From NCBI RefSeq assembly GCF_018320785.1, contig NC_054866.1, forward strand, positions 10,691,385 through 10,755,384: a stretch of DNA of 64,000 bases. The letters run 5' to 3'. The DNA is from Cheilinus undulatus. Its lineage: Eukaryota; Chordata; Actinopteri; Labriformes; Labridae. The stretch's first letter is position 1. Every line of letters begins with the position of its first letter. The notes beneath the pieces are model-generated. The model was not told the origin of the DNA. It did not search any database and saw only the letters and a program-made list of their open reading frames with translations. Shown one piece after another: positions 46,142 through 62,372 of this stretch. The position numbers were made by a program, and so were the translations under genes.

Positions 46142-46905
46142 GTGACAATTACATTGATAAATTCGCCGTATTGTTACATCACAGTTTTCACGGCTTTATG
46201 TCATTTTTGTAAATACAAGAAATTCTGGTCTGCAAGCCAAGGTCATTGGGAACCTAAAGCAACAGCGCCCCCAAGAGGATTTTTAGTAGAAATGTATAAA
46301 ATGCAGTATAAACAGGGTTACCATTGGAGGCAAATTTAATGCAATAACAGTATTTAGACTTCAGCACATATGAATGCAATAATTAGCCAAATGATCAAAT
46401 ATTTTATGTGTTTTCATATGTAATCAAATGCATCATATTGTACTCACAAAACAGGTATAATCTTTTTCTACACAGCCAAAATTTACCAGACTAGTCAGCT
46501 ATTAAAACAGGCAGTAATACCACATAATCAGTTGACACTGATGAGCTCATTACAAACTATTCCAAAGAAGAGATTTTTGTTCGCTTTAGAGAAACAAAAA
46601 AAGTGTAAAAACTGTTTTTTCTTTTTCTATAGAAGTGCACAGTGTTTCAAAAATATGTATCAAACAAACCAGCAAGAAAAAGTAGAAAATGTCTGTGTTG
46701 AATGGGTGGAATAATGGCACAGAGGACATTTCAAACAACAGGTTAACAACACCATTTGTAATATTGGCCAATCAGAGTGCTGTATTTTGTGCCTGCTGTA
46801 TCTTCTTCTATGCTACCTGTCGATCAATCAATAAAAGAAACTGTATTTAACCATTTTGGGTCACCTGCTTGGTTTGTCCCCTTATAAACACAGCAGAAAA
46901 ACTTA
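46142..46905. other. Intergenic, chga to transposon
   Basis: AT-rich with no recognised gene. Another AATAAA occurs near 46829-46835. Confidence 0.5.
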
Positions 46906-48286
46906 ACCATGATTCCAAAAAAGTTTGGACATAGTGTAACATGAATAAAGACAGAATACAATGATTTGCAAAATTTTTTTCAAGATAAAAAAAAAACAAG
47001 ATATTTAATGTTAAAAGAGAAAAATTGATTAAAGTTTTTAAGAAAATATTTAACTTCCGAATAAGATGCATGCAGCTCACTCCAAAACAAGTTGGGACAA
47101 GGGAAATTAAAGACTGGGGAAGTTGTGACATGCTCAAATCACCTGGAACATTTCACCAGTGGGTAGGATAATTGGTATTAGTCGATAGTACCGTGCTATA
47201 AAAGGAGCACTCCTGCACAGCTCAGCTGTTCACAACCAACACAGGGACAATGAACGACATTACACAACATGCAACTGCAAAGAATTCAGAGGTTTCACAA
47301 TCCACAGTTATCAAAAGATTCAGGAGAGTTTGGAGAAATCTTTGCATATACAGGCCAATGCAAAATTCCAGCATTAAATGTCTGTGACCTTCGCCTCCAC
47401 AGCATTAAAAACCAGCATCATTCTATGATAGATAATACAGCCTGGGCTTTGGGAATCCGTGAGAAAACCCATCAGTTAGTTTGCATGTGCAGTATGTTGA
47501 TGCATCTACAAATGTAAACAAAACTTGACCACGCAAAGCCAAAGCTATATATCAACAGCATCCAAAACATCACCAACTTGGCTTAGCTGAGCTCATTTGA
47601 GATGGACTGGCCTAAAGTGGGAAAGTGTACTGTGGCCTTATGAGTCCACCATCAAGATCGATTGATGTGCAGCTCAAAAGCCCACATCTGTTAGGGTATG
47701 GGGATATACTAGTGCCCATAGCATGGGTAATTTACACATCTGTAAAGCACTGTCAGTATTGAGAAATTTGTGCAGGTTCAAGAGCAGCATATGCTTCTAT
47801 CCAGATGTCTTTTTCATAGATGTCTCTGCTCATTTAAGCAAAACAATATTAAGCTACAGTCTGTATGAGTAACAGAATGGCTTTACAATTAAATAGTGTG
47901 GGTACCAGACCAGCCTGCGTGCAGAGTATGAAAATGCAAACCTTTAACGTAGGAGCAACTTAAGATGTACTTCAGCAAGAATTAGAAATAATTCTAGTTT
48001 TAGTACTTCAACAGTAAAGTGTCTTTAGAGTCCCTGGATGCTCACGTAGTGTTGTTAGAAGAAAATGTGATGTGACACAGTGGTAACTGTGTTGCTGTCA
48101 CAACTTTTTTGAGCATGTTGCAGGCAATAAATTCAGAATTTGTGTATATTTCTTATTATTCTTGTTGTTTTGCTGTTTCAGTTGAATACAGGTTGAAATC
48201 ACTAGGGAAGGTTTGCAAATCTCTGTATCTTGCTTTGATACCCAGTTTAAACACGGTCCCAATCTTTTTGGAATTGGGATATATAG
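46906..48286 (+). mobile_element. Degenerate Tc1/mariner-type transposon
   Basis: The ends are inverted: left GATTCCAAAAAAGTTTGGAC, right GGTCCCAATCTTTTTGGAAT. Internal phrases follow the order of a widespread fish element: CAAAACAAGTTGGGACAAGG, TATCAAAAGATTCAGGAGAG, TTTGGAGAAATCTTTGCATA, GCATTAAAAACCAGCATCAT, GGTATGGGGATATACTAGTG and GTGACACAGTGGTAACTGTG. It is shorter than a full copy of about 1.6 kb and the transposase frame is broken by many changes, so it is an old, dead copy lying between the convergent chga and itpk1 genes. Confidence 0.85.
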
Positions 48287-49016
48287 TTTAAGCTTGCAAA
48301 TGAGACTTAACAGCTACACATCTGTAAATTGTTCATTAACAGCTTGTTATTTTAACTTTATTTTAAAATGAACCCTGCACATTAAACCTTTTGACTATAT
48401 TAAGTTAACATTAGTGTCTTTTATATGCATGTTTTATATAGAAACACTGGGTTTCCATACATTAACATTTAGACTGTCATTTGTATGCAATGCACTCTGG
48501 GTAGTAATGTCATCTGGCTGTCTTTCACGCACATCATTTGGATTCTACTCACCTTGAGACAAATCATCATAGCTTCTTCCATTTTTCCCTTTTCACTATT
48601 ACTACGCTTGGGTTTAAAATCAAAAAGGTTTAAAGAATGACACTCCATAATAGGGAATAATGCAGCCATGTTTCAGCCTTCCTGTGGAGTGTCATCCAAA
48701 AAACCTTTCTGTGATTTTAAACTCAGGTACATTTGGAGTGAAGTGGACAGTATGGAAGAAGTAATTGTAATCCAAATCATGGTGGATGCATTGGATCCAG
48801 ATGACATCACTTCCTAGACTGCATTACCCTAAATGGCAGCCTACATCTAGATCTTTTTTTTTAATTTTCTCTAAAACAGAAAAACTTGGTTTGTTTCTTT
48901 GTTTACTTCTGAAAATGAGGTATGAAAGTACAATTAAAATGCCTATGCTGAGGACTTTATCCCTCTAGGAAGGCAGGTAAATGAGCAGGTCAATGGAAAA
49001 GTCAGACTGAGGTACT
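48287..49016 (-). other. Putative itpk1 3'UTR and intergenic sequence
   Basis: AT-rich stretch next to the itpk1 stop. Minus-strand poly(A)-type hexamers exist (plus TTTAAT near 48861 and TTTATT near 48358), either of which could end the transcript. No other feature was recognised. Confidence 0.4.
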
Positions 49017-52000
49017 CTAAAGGCTGGTGGTCACAGCAGAGGCTGTCTGTGTCGACTCAGGTGAGTCTGTCGTCTGAGGAGCAGCAGAAGTCTGTGTGTC
49101 CAGCACTGTCTGGATATGGCTGAGCAGAGCAGAGAAGAACTGCGGCACTCCTTCATAACCTGACAGAGAGAAGATGAGAGTCAGAACATCAGCGTGTGAG
49201 TGTTTGTGTCTGTTTTTATCTGTGTGTATGGCTACGGTACCTGGGAAGATGTTGATGTCAATGACAGTGAGGGTATGAGTGTGTATATTGATGATGACGT
49301 CCACACCGAACAGGGCCATGCCAAGCTGAACCTGCAGCTCTCTGACCAGGGCCGCCACGGCCTCCGAGCTTGGAGGAGGAAGGCACGGCATCTGCTCATC
49401 CAGCTTTAAGGGTGAGAGGAGAAAGGACAGCTATAAGTATGTTTACGCCTTAATTTTATATGTAATTTTTATTTTGGTATAAGTTTTATTATCCTGGTTT
49501 GATGGGAGCAATAGTGGCTCAGTCTGTAAGGACCTTGGTTGGGAAGCACCCGTTTAGGTCACAGAATGTCGCAAAATTGGAGTGGAGTACCAGTGTTCCT
49601 TTTGTCGACTAAAACTACGACTAAAAATGTAATCTGACTACTCTTTTTAATGATGAAGATTAGAATAAGAAGACAAACAGATCTTTGATGATAAAAAATC
49701 TGAAAAAAGTAAGATTATTTTTTGTCAAGTAACTAAAAGAGACCTCCAAAATGCACTATAGTTCTCTAATGTGCATGTATCAGGTATATCAGTATTTTAA
49801 TCTATATATTATATTTTAAATCAATCAAAGCACTGACAGTGCATTCATATGAATGATTTACATTTCTATTAATTTTACAATTTGACATATTTAATCAGCT
49901 CAGAGAAAATAAACACTTTGACTCAAACTAAGGATTAATGTAAGTATTTTTATTGACTAAAACCGGACTAAAAAGTCTTTGAGTTTTTGTTGACTACCTA
50001 TAGACTAAAACTTTAAAGATTTAAAATCATAATATGTGACTCTAAAGACTAAGACTAAATTCAAAATAGCTGCCAAAATGAACAGTCCTTTAGAAGTGCC
50101 CTTGAGCAAAGCATTAAAACCCCAAACTGCACAGGCAGTCCTGCAAAGGCAGCAATGCATCACTCTATCACTGCTTCATAAACGTGCATGCTCACAGGCT
50201 ACTGTGCGGGGGCTGAGCCGGAACTTAGGAGGGTCCGGGGCTATGCTTTGGCAGAAATATGTTGCTAATCAGACAGTAATACGCTCTTTTTTGATGCAAT
50301 TTCAAGTAGATATTTTAAGGCAGTGGTTTTCAACTTGGGGTTCGTGAGACACTGAGAGGTGCTTGCAAGATGCCTTTAAAAATTGAAGATTGTTTTTTAA
50401 TGATTTCAAATTGCATATTTTACCCATTTTATGAAAATGTTCACAAAAATAGTTAAATGTAGAATAACAGATGGTCATCCAGAGAGATTTATGCTGAAAT
50501 CAAAGTAAAAGCTGTAAAAGTAAATCTGCACACAAATTTGTTTGATGGGGGTCTGAATGCTTTCTGAATGCACTGTATATAAGCCCTTGAGTTAGGTTAT
50601 CAGACCTATAGACCAGATTTTTTTTTGACTTTCACTTCAACCAACTGGTAAAATGTAGCTTTTATCAATCCATGATTTTCTCTGCATGTGTGCACTTAAC
50701 AGAACAAGAGAGAGGGCATATATTTGTATGCCTAAAACTTAGACATGAGGTGTTTCTGTGTTTGATGTGACTTGTACCGCTTACTTCTGTGAGATCAGAG
50801 CTGGACTCTGGTTTGGAAACCTGGTGGCTGTTAAAGAAGATCGTCTCTCTGTCTGGAGGAAGAAATAAAACAATCAGAGTGGATAAAGAGGAAAACGGTG
50901 CAAAATAAAATAGGATTAGAAAGTACAGGGTGGGATTAACAAAGACAAGGGAGAAAGGATAAAAAGGGTAAAGACAGGAAAGAAATGGACAAGGAGGCTT
51001 TAAATAGGTAAAGGTAAATTAAAGTTAAAGTTTTATAAGCATGAATTTTCAAATCAGTTCATTCTGGAGAAACAGTAGCCTTTTTGCAAAGTTTGGGAAA
51101 AAAAATATTCCCTGAGAGTCTTTTTGAGGAGTCACATTCACAAACAAGGCACGACCATGAGGCCAAATAACCATGACCTTTGACCCATGACCTCCAAAAT
51201 CCAACCACGTCATTCTTAAGTCAGAATGGGCATTTGTGCAAAGTTCAAAGAGAATCCCTTAAATGTTTTGTGAGATATCGTATTCACAAGAACTTTCTTT
51301 AAGGAGCCACACACAGATGGACAACCTGAAAACATAATGCCTCTTGTCCAGTTATCAGTGTGACAACAAGGATGAGAATTAAAGGAAAAGATGGGACAAA
51401 GCAACACAAAGAAGGAGAGGAAGGAACCAAATTAAGACAAGGAAATGAACAAAGGAAATAAACATCAAAGGCAGGGAATTAATGCAAAGGAAGCAAAGAA
51501 CAAGACTTACCAGAGAGGATAAAATGTGAAGAAAAAAGGGAAAGGTCAAGAGGGCATACAGCAGAATAAAAGAGAAACACTGTAAGAACAAAGCAGGACA
51601 TAAAGTAACTCACAAGGTCAAGAAATACATTTTTATTTTTCTGGTGTGAACTGACCGCAGGGACCAGAGGGGAAGTTCTTAAGTGAGGGTCTCTCTACGC
51701 AGAAGTGTCTGTCTCCGACCACGAACACCTTGTGCAGGACGGCGCCGTGGTTGACAAAGCTTTGGAGCACACAGGGAGGATGTACTTCAGCCAGACTGCC
51801 CGCGCTGAAGATCAGAGACATCTGCAAGACACAGACATCACATTAACATGACACAGAAAGAGTAAGGTAAGGATTCAGTCACAGCTACACACCACAGCTA
51901 ACTGCTATCTGTTTGGATATACTGAGAGAATCTACACCTGCAGCTGAGATGCATCAAACCTGGAATAAAAATTCCTTCAAAATTTTATGAACAGGGCTGG

Positions 52001-55000
52001 AGAGGAAAGAGATGAGAACTTCACTTACTCCTTAGTGACAGCTGTAACATCATATAGTCCATGCTGCAGATTTTATTACAAGCCATGATGTCACAAAAGT
52101 TCAAGGTAGACTGAGCTACCTGAGTGTAAAATAATAGTATATGCTCCTGTAAATGACTCCTGATCTTATCAGCCTCATAAAAGAAAACATAGTTTATAGG
52201 CAGTATTGGAGAAAATAACTTCACTATGCACAATCCCAGAGGGGTAGAGTGACAGCTCTGATTGGTGGAGTCTGCTGTTACCTGTGAACTTTAGTTTTCA
52301 TTTGTTACAACCGATATTAATGGCTGTTTTTTTTTTGTTTTTTTACTACGGAGGATATTTATTGGAAAATGTATTTCTTAAATTACTACTTTTAGTACTT
52401 AAAGCTGACCATATAAACCACCTGTCTCCAGATCAACCAATAAAAAAAAAATTGACAAACTGGTTCCTGCAGCCTTACAATGCACTTGGACAGTCAGCTA
52501 ATAGAGACTGACTAAAAAAGCAGTAGAAATTGTGATCTTCCTCTGGTTTTATTGAAGTATGTAAAGTTAGAGCTTAAAAAAACATGTCAGATTATGTGCA
52601 TGGAGCAACTGCGAGGTATCCTGGGAGGTTCAGGGATGACGTATGTTTTCTCCTAAAATGTCTACATTGTTCTAAGGTTAGGCAATTTAGTTTTAGCAAA
52701 GTTTGCAGTAAGGTTACATGTACGTATGTATGACCTAATAAATCATGCAGCTAACATCATTTACAGTATCTCTTTGCAGCAGACTTTGCTATATAACATC
52801 TCTGTAGGTTTGCTAATTGAAACTAACATTACAGCCAACTTTAGTTTCATGAAGTTAACTAAATGGGTCATTTTTTCTACCTCTTCTAAGTATTTTTGTT
52901 CTCTAACATCAGACATCAGCGTTAACTGAAGCGAAAGGTTGTGGTTGTCCAAGTGAGCCCAGGGGACAGGTCTGCAGTAGCTGTGTTTCAACCTGTAGAG
53001 GGCAATCACGATGCATATTGAAGGTCAGAGTCAAGCTGGACACATGTCAGCAAACTCACCAGATTATTTTCCTGTGTCACCTCAGTCCTCCTTCCTATGG
53101 TGCCCTGAGGAAGCTTACTCGTCATATCTTACTTCACCCTCAAATTTTGGCCCAAACATGCCTGTAAGTCAGTCTGTACATTGTTGGTTTTCAGCAGCAA
53201 AAAAGGTGTTTTGGGGTTTAATTACTCTTTAGCTATCCTCCTTATTCCAATTTTTGCTGATCATGATTTTGAGAACAATTCACAAATAATAATGTGTGAC
53301 TGACATCTTTTCACACCTCCTACAGAATAACAAAACTATTCTTCTGCCCTCTACTATCAAGGAATGAAGGGACAAAATGAAGAAACTGCATCAGAAAACA
53401 TAAATAATTATATTTAGCTAACTTTATTAGCTCTGTACCAGTATTTGTACATTAATAATGACAATCCTGTTCATTTAAAGGGTTGGTACATGATCTTAAA
53501 GTAGATGAAGAATCCAGTCAAAGCCTTAACTTTTCCTCTTTAGTTTCTGAATGTTCTGAAAGTCTGATTATTTTACAGACTAGTCCCTCTATTAATATGT
53601 GTTTTTATTGATATACATAAAAAAGAAATAACGTAATGATAATATTTAGCTGGATGTTTGATTTAAAACAGGGGTGTCAAACTTAATCACAGCAGGGGCC
53701 AGATTCTGGATTCAGGACTAACCCGAGGGCCTAACAGGGTCACCTTTTTAACCATAAACTGCCAACATTGCTTCATCGGTAATAAAATAAGAAAAAACAA
53801 AACAAAAACAAAACTTAGCACTGATGATGAACTATTTTGACATTTAAAAGTTAAAAAGGTAAGTTTAAAGGCTCACAATCTGAGAAAAGTACATTTATTA
53901 GTTCAAAAAGGTCAAAACATGATAATGAAATTGAAAAATTATGTTTTTTTAAAGGCAAATATATTAGAAAGAAAGTCAAAATCATGAGTTTAAAAGGTCA
54001 AAATATTAAATAAAATTTGTAATCATGAAGTTAAAAGTCAAAATATGATTCAAAAATTAGAATTATGAATCTTAAAACTCAAAATATTATATGAGAAGTC
54101 AAAATTTTGAGTTGAAATGCTCAAAGTATGAAACTAAAAGTCAAAATCCTAAGTTTGAGTCCTAGTTGTGAGATGCTAAATTGCAAATGTGAAATTAAAA
54201 CACAACTTAATTTCTTTTCCCACATTCCTGACTTCATATCTAATTATTTTTACTCCTCATTTTTTCAGATTTTGTGACTTAACAAGCATATCTTAAATCA
54301 TCAAGGAAAAGTTCACATTTATATACTTGAGGAAATCTGCAGACCTCAGGCTGATGGGCCAGTTATAACAGAAACATGAGATCATCTTACGGGCCGGTTT
54401 TAACTGTTCCTCAGGACAGATTTGGCCCCCGGGCCTTGAGTTTGACACCTGTGATTTAAAAATTAAACCATTTATGCTGAATTGTGGGTAAAATCCTTTG
54501 AACAAAGGCTGTTGGTAGTTAGCCACTGAAAGAAATATAGTTTTTTATTTTTAATAAATTTGCAAAATTAAAAAAAAAACAAAACAACAACCTTTTTTTT
54601 TACATTGTTATTATGGGGTGTTATGTGCAGAATTTTGAGGAAAAAAATGAATTTATTCCATTTTTGGAATGAGGCTGTAACATAGCAAAATGTGGAAAAA
54701 GTGAAGCGTTGTGAATAATTCCCGGATGCACTGTATATGTATATGTCTGTTTTCCCATCCATAATCATGTCTACAGTAGAGTCCCTAGAATAAGGTGGAT
54801 AGGGGATAAATAAAATAGACAAGCAGAATTTTCAATGAAATCTCACCTCATGGGAGAGTGAGCCATGTGCCACTCTGGTTTTACAAACTGGACAACAGAG
54901 AAGAAGAGGAAAATTTTATGGTAATAAGTTAGTTTAAAATAGTTTTCTTAGGAGTTATAAAAGTATAAGAATCATGAGGTTATAGTAATGAATGAACTGA

Positions 55001-58000
55001 CTGAGAGGGAAACTCAGGCCCTGTGTTATCACAGCCTGCTGAATGGATGAGAGGTCACTGCTGCTGTGGACCTCAACGTGAGGAGGACTGCAGATACGCC
55101 AGTCTGTTAGACAGAGGAGAATTACAAAGACTGTTAGTGTCAACAGAGAACACTTAACTTTAATTCACAGCACAAAGCCACAGGTTACCTCGGAGTGAAT
55201 TGCGCAACTTGCCCATGATCCGATAAGATGCAAAGCGGTCGAGAAGCTGGGTCATGGCGGGAAGAGGGTCCAGAAGAACTGTACTGGGATGAGCTGACAC
55301 GTAAGACTGTCATGTTAAACACAGAGACAGAAGAAGTTATTTACTCTCATCAATAATTGCGCCATAAAAAATAGTGAGTATTATGATATGTCACCACTTC
55401 CAAAAAAAGGCATCTATTTTTCACTGGCAGCTGTTGTGCTTATAGGCTCAGCCTTACAATGATCCCTGACTGAATGTTTGAAGATGTTTCATTTACAAAA
55501 CAGCCTCACCTGGAAGTTGGCCAGGAGCTGCTGTGATTTGCTGTCATGCTCAGCCTCCACAATGACATCAGAAAGCTTGTGAACGATGACGTCAAAGGGA
55601 CCCTGGGGCCCCAGTGGCTGAGTGAGATCAATCTGATAGAAGAAAATGAGAGGATCTATGTAGAAGTGCAGCACTTAACCATGGCTAATATTTGGAAATT
55701 GATAATATGCAATAATAAAGTTTTTATATTTCACCTTCTGCAGTATAAGTGAGAAAAGAGTGATTCATCTAGTAATAGGTAAACTGAGGGCAGTGATTTT
55801 TTAATCTCATATTGTTATTGCAAACTTTCTAAGGGTCACTTATATCATTCATCAACTATCATCAAAAATGTATTAAAACTTTAGACATGACGTCTGCAGT
55901 AAAAAAGGTCTATATGAAGGGATTTTAGTTAGTGGTGTAATGCAAAATATATGCGGGTATACGGAACACAGCGTCTTTTCAGCTCCCTCTTCTGATCACC
56001 GCTCAGTAGTATGCTGCAGTTTTTTTTATTCTGGGATGGTGATGACACGGCCAACCTTACTTTGCCTCTAACTCGCGAGTTCTTGTTATTGCCTTCATTG
56101 TTTGGTAGGGTAAGAATTTCAGGAAAAGCCAAACTGAGGCAGAGTAGGGTGGGTTCTCTCGGATATCTCGCTATGGAGCTGCTTGACTTCCTGATATCAA
56201 GCAGCAGAAGCTGAGTGTCAGTGTGAAAATACAAAAGGCCTGTTTTGCGTGTGCATAATATACAAGAGCAGTGCATCACTTCTTTTGGTGTAAGACTCTG
56301 CCAACATTTTCTCACAGTTGACCATAAAATCAGATCAAAGTTTGTCCAGCAGGTCACTTTTTCTGCTCTGTGAAAAATCTCTTATTTGATTCAGATGCTA
56401 GATATACCAGATACCAGCATAAAACTGAATAGGCATAACAGACACTGGTAACTGATATCCATTCATGCTACATAATATGGCCAATGGCCAGTGTTTGTGT
56501 AAAGGGCCAATTCTGACCAACGCCAGTGTTACACCAATGCATCTGTGCATGCTGGACTAAGAGTATACCCACATCTGCAGCCACTGGCCAACTGGTTTAA
56601 GTCCACTGTAAAACTAACCTTTCCCCAAATAGACCTTTTTACAATAGAGTCTTGTATTCATTTGGACATTCAGATACCAAGTGTTGATCCTAAATGCTTT
56701 ATGTGGGCATGCCTTTAAGTGGACTGAAAAATTTGGTATCTGAAACTTCAGACTTCATATGGTCTGGGATGCCAACATTCAGGCAAGATTAGTTGTGTAG
56801 GCAAAATATATGCTGGTCCATATTAGAGACCACCATGCCAGCTGATGTAAACTTGTCATGTGGACTTCGGTAAAATGTTTTAAAAGATGAATGTATTATT
56901 CATGTGTGCTCAAAAAAAGTTCTCTTCATGCTTCTGTGCAGTTATCCCCATGCTGTGAAATATCCGTGCAGTTAAAGTCAGTGTATGGTTCTCTGGTGAG
57001 CTGGTTTTAGGAGGGGGCTGCAGGTGGTTGTGACATGGATTACCTATGTTGTGGACAGCTGTGCATGACACTTGAGGTTATGTCAGTATTCAGTTACAAA
57101 AACTAATGTAACCAGATTGATACGTAATATCCTGTTTCATATGTTTGCATCAGCTATATTTGCACACAGACATTCACAGTCTGAATTTCTTCCCCCCCTT
57201 ATTCTGTGGTTGTGCTATTTTCAAGCATTAGGGTAAAACAAAAATGCAAACATCACTTTCTCACCCACAGAAGTAAATTTAGTAATGAAATAGTAACCAA
57301 ACTTCACCCTGCTGCCTCCTCCTCTGCTGTAAAGCAGTTCAATGAAATGGCCTATTCTATTTCTAAGGTTGAAGTTTAAAAAAGTGCATGCTATAACTTT
57401 AATTATCTTTTGGGCAATGTCAAGGCGATATATCATGAATTCAGAATACACCTTACACACATTTACAAAGCTTAATTTACATGCATTTTAATGCCCTATA
57501 GTCCAAAGCACATACATTTTCATCACCTCCATTTTTGTCATTTTTTTGGTATATAATTAGTGGTACAGTTACAGTAAATGATGATTAAAAGACAATTAAA
57601 ATGACCAAATTTGTCATTTTTTAAATCAAATTACAGCAATTTAGGCTACATCAAACTGACCTCAAATTAATTAATCATATCATAAAAGATAGGGATTGAT
57701 AAAAAATATGATAACAATAGAAATTGCAAAAATAATCTTTTTTTTCTAGCATTGTCATTCTTATTTAATATGCATTATTTTCCTAATTTTATGTATTTTT
57801 CAACGAGCACAAGCAATAAATCATTCTATATAACAACAACACAATATTAGATGATTTAACCTACGGCTGAACGATTTTGAAAACATGCCTCATTGTGATT
57901 ATTTTGACTCATATTGCGAATTTGATATAAACTGTTGTAGTGAAGGGAAAGATCATTTTTATGTCATTTGCATTTTGGCTGAGAGAAAAAAAAACAATAC

Positions 58001-58618
58001 AAATGAGGAAAGTGGGATTTTTGTAAACTATTTTAAAAAAGATTGCAAATGCATTTTACCTCTAATCTATTAATTCTGCTCCACCTTTAACATTTAGTTT
58101 TTGTGATTTTCACCCTTTTAATTGTCATGTACAATTGAACAAAAATTAAAACATACCTCCACCACTTCCACTCCATGCCTCCTGCAGGAAATAAAATGAA
58201 ATGTTTATAATCCTTACTGTGATTATTACACAACTGTTACCTGATGCAACACAGGACTGACAAGGTGTGACTCTTCTCTATAGACAGGGTGTCACCTGTT
58301 ATTATAGCATAGCATTTATAGTCATTGCTACCTGTTCTCTCACTAAAATCAATTATTCTGGCTTTAAATGTAAAGAAATCAATGTAGGACTACTCCATTT
58401 GCCATGGAGCCCCTCGCACTGTGTAGTTACACTAATTAAGGGCCCCTTTAAAAATCTATAGGGGACCTAATCTTTTGTTTCCACCTATACTTCTTCACCA
58501 CCACCCATATAGAGTTAAAATCGGAATCAACTTACGCACTGAAGTCTCTAAACGCGTCCAGGTTCATCCGCCTGCGCTTCTTATCACTGAGACAGAAGCC
58601 CACCCTGCGACCCGACAT
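49017..58618 (-). CDS. itpk1: Inositol-tetrakisphosphate 1-kinase, 10 exons
   Basis: Minus-strand exons 58618-58536, 58181-58157, 55632-55510, 55306-55189, 55103-55002, 54887-54847, 51821-51656, 50852-50785, 49403-49241 and 49159-49017 give 343 residues. The enzyme is an ATP-grasp kinase of soluble inositol phosphates: it phosphorylates Ins(1,3,4)P3 at positions 5/6 and Ins(3,4,5,6)P4 at position 1, feeding InsP5/InsP6 synthesis. The match to human is close throughout: GRRVGFCLSDKKRRR; PFDVIVHKLSDVI; ICKTRVAHG (His158-Gly159); VNHGAVLHKVFVVG; RPSLKNFPSG; FFNSHQVSKPESSS. Metal-binding residues are Asp277 (FGVD), Asp291 and Asn293 (IDINIFPG). The C-terminal tail after FPGYEGV is about 45 residues, shorter than in the 414-residue human form, and Ser/Thr/Gln-rich. 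Exon 2 is only 25 bases. The ATG at 58618 is chosen because the human protein starts only a few residues before GKRVGYWLSEKK; the frame stays open upstream to 58744. Confidence 0.96.
49585..50065. repeat. Dispersed repeat with GACTAAAA motifs
   Basis: The stretch starts TTTTGTCGACTAAAACTACG and ends ACTCTAAAGACTAAGACTAA, with TTGACTAAAACCGGACTAAA between. This periodic GACTAAAA pattern is typical of a fish interspersed repeat that I cannot name with certainty. It lies in itpk1 intron 8 (minus-strand numbering), between exons 8 and 9. Confidence 0.5.
50329..50581. repeat. hAT-like start and Tc1 terminus fragments
   Basis: CAGTGGTTTTCAACTTGGGG at 50322-50341 is a hAT-type terminus. At 50546-50579, GGGGGTCTGAATGCTTTCTG followed by AATGCACTGTAT is the same Tc1 terminus seen at 44375-44410. 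Both are short remnants between itpk1 exons 9 and 8. Confidence 0.6.
51119..51362 (+). repeat. Dispersed repeat with GACCTTTGACC motifs, copy 1
   Basis: Contains ACCATGACCTTTGACCCATG, CCTCCAAAATCCAACCACGT, GGCATTTGTGCAAAGTTC, TGTGAGATATCGTATTCACA and GACAACCTGAAAACATAATG, in the order of a common teleost repeat thought to be a retroposon tail. Related copies lie at 62690-62880 and 63360-63480. Confidence 0.65.
53669..54453. mobile_element. hAT element with perfect 8-bp target duplication
   Basis: Ends are CAGGGGTGTCAAACTTAATC and GAGTTTGACACCTGTG, inverted copies. The flanks are identical ATTTAAAA direct repeats (53661-53668 and 54454-54461). Just inside the ends are GGGGCCAGATTCTGG and GCCCCCGGGCC phrases. 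The centre is filled with diverged short repeats around AAAAGTCAAAATATGA. No transposase is seen in the 785 bases. In itpk1 intron 6. Confidence 0.88.
54545..54735. mobile_element. Tc1-like terminal fragment
   Basis: It ends in GTGAATAATTCCCGGATGCA followed by CTGTATA, a common fish Tc1-type terminus, and contains TTATGGGGTGTTATGTGCAG, TGAGGCTGTAACATAGCAAA and ATGTGGAAAAAGTGAAG. Only the outer ~190 bases are left; it starts 84 bases after the hAT insertion. Confidence 0.65.
55633..57699. other. Most of itpk1 intron 2, nothing firm
   Basis: Mainly AT-rich sequence. The segment 55929-56357 is less AT-rich and has an open minus-strand frame of 142 codons with no recognised domain, plus a plus-strand frame across part of the same stretch. 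I take it to be an old repeat or chance frame, not a gene. Confidence 0.5.
57700..58065 (+). mobile_element. TAGGGCTG family, copy 5 (partial)
   Basis: Contains CAATAAATCATTCTATATAA, ACGGCTGAACGATTTTGAAA, TTTTGACTCATATTGCGAAT and GATATAAACTGTTGTAG, in the same order as copies at 31803-32610. The outer ends are missing. In itpk1 intron 2. Confidence 0.6.

Positions 58619-62372
<3,754 letters not shown>

Noticed and set aside
55929-56357. Minus-strand open frame of 142 codons in itpk1 intron 2
   Set aside because: No domain, no codon bias, no splice partners; it is likely chance or an old repeat.
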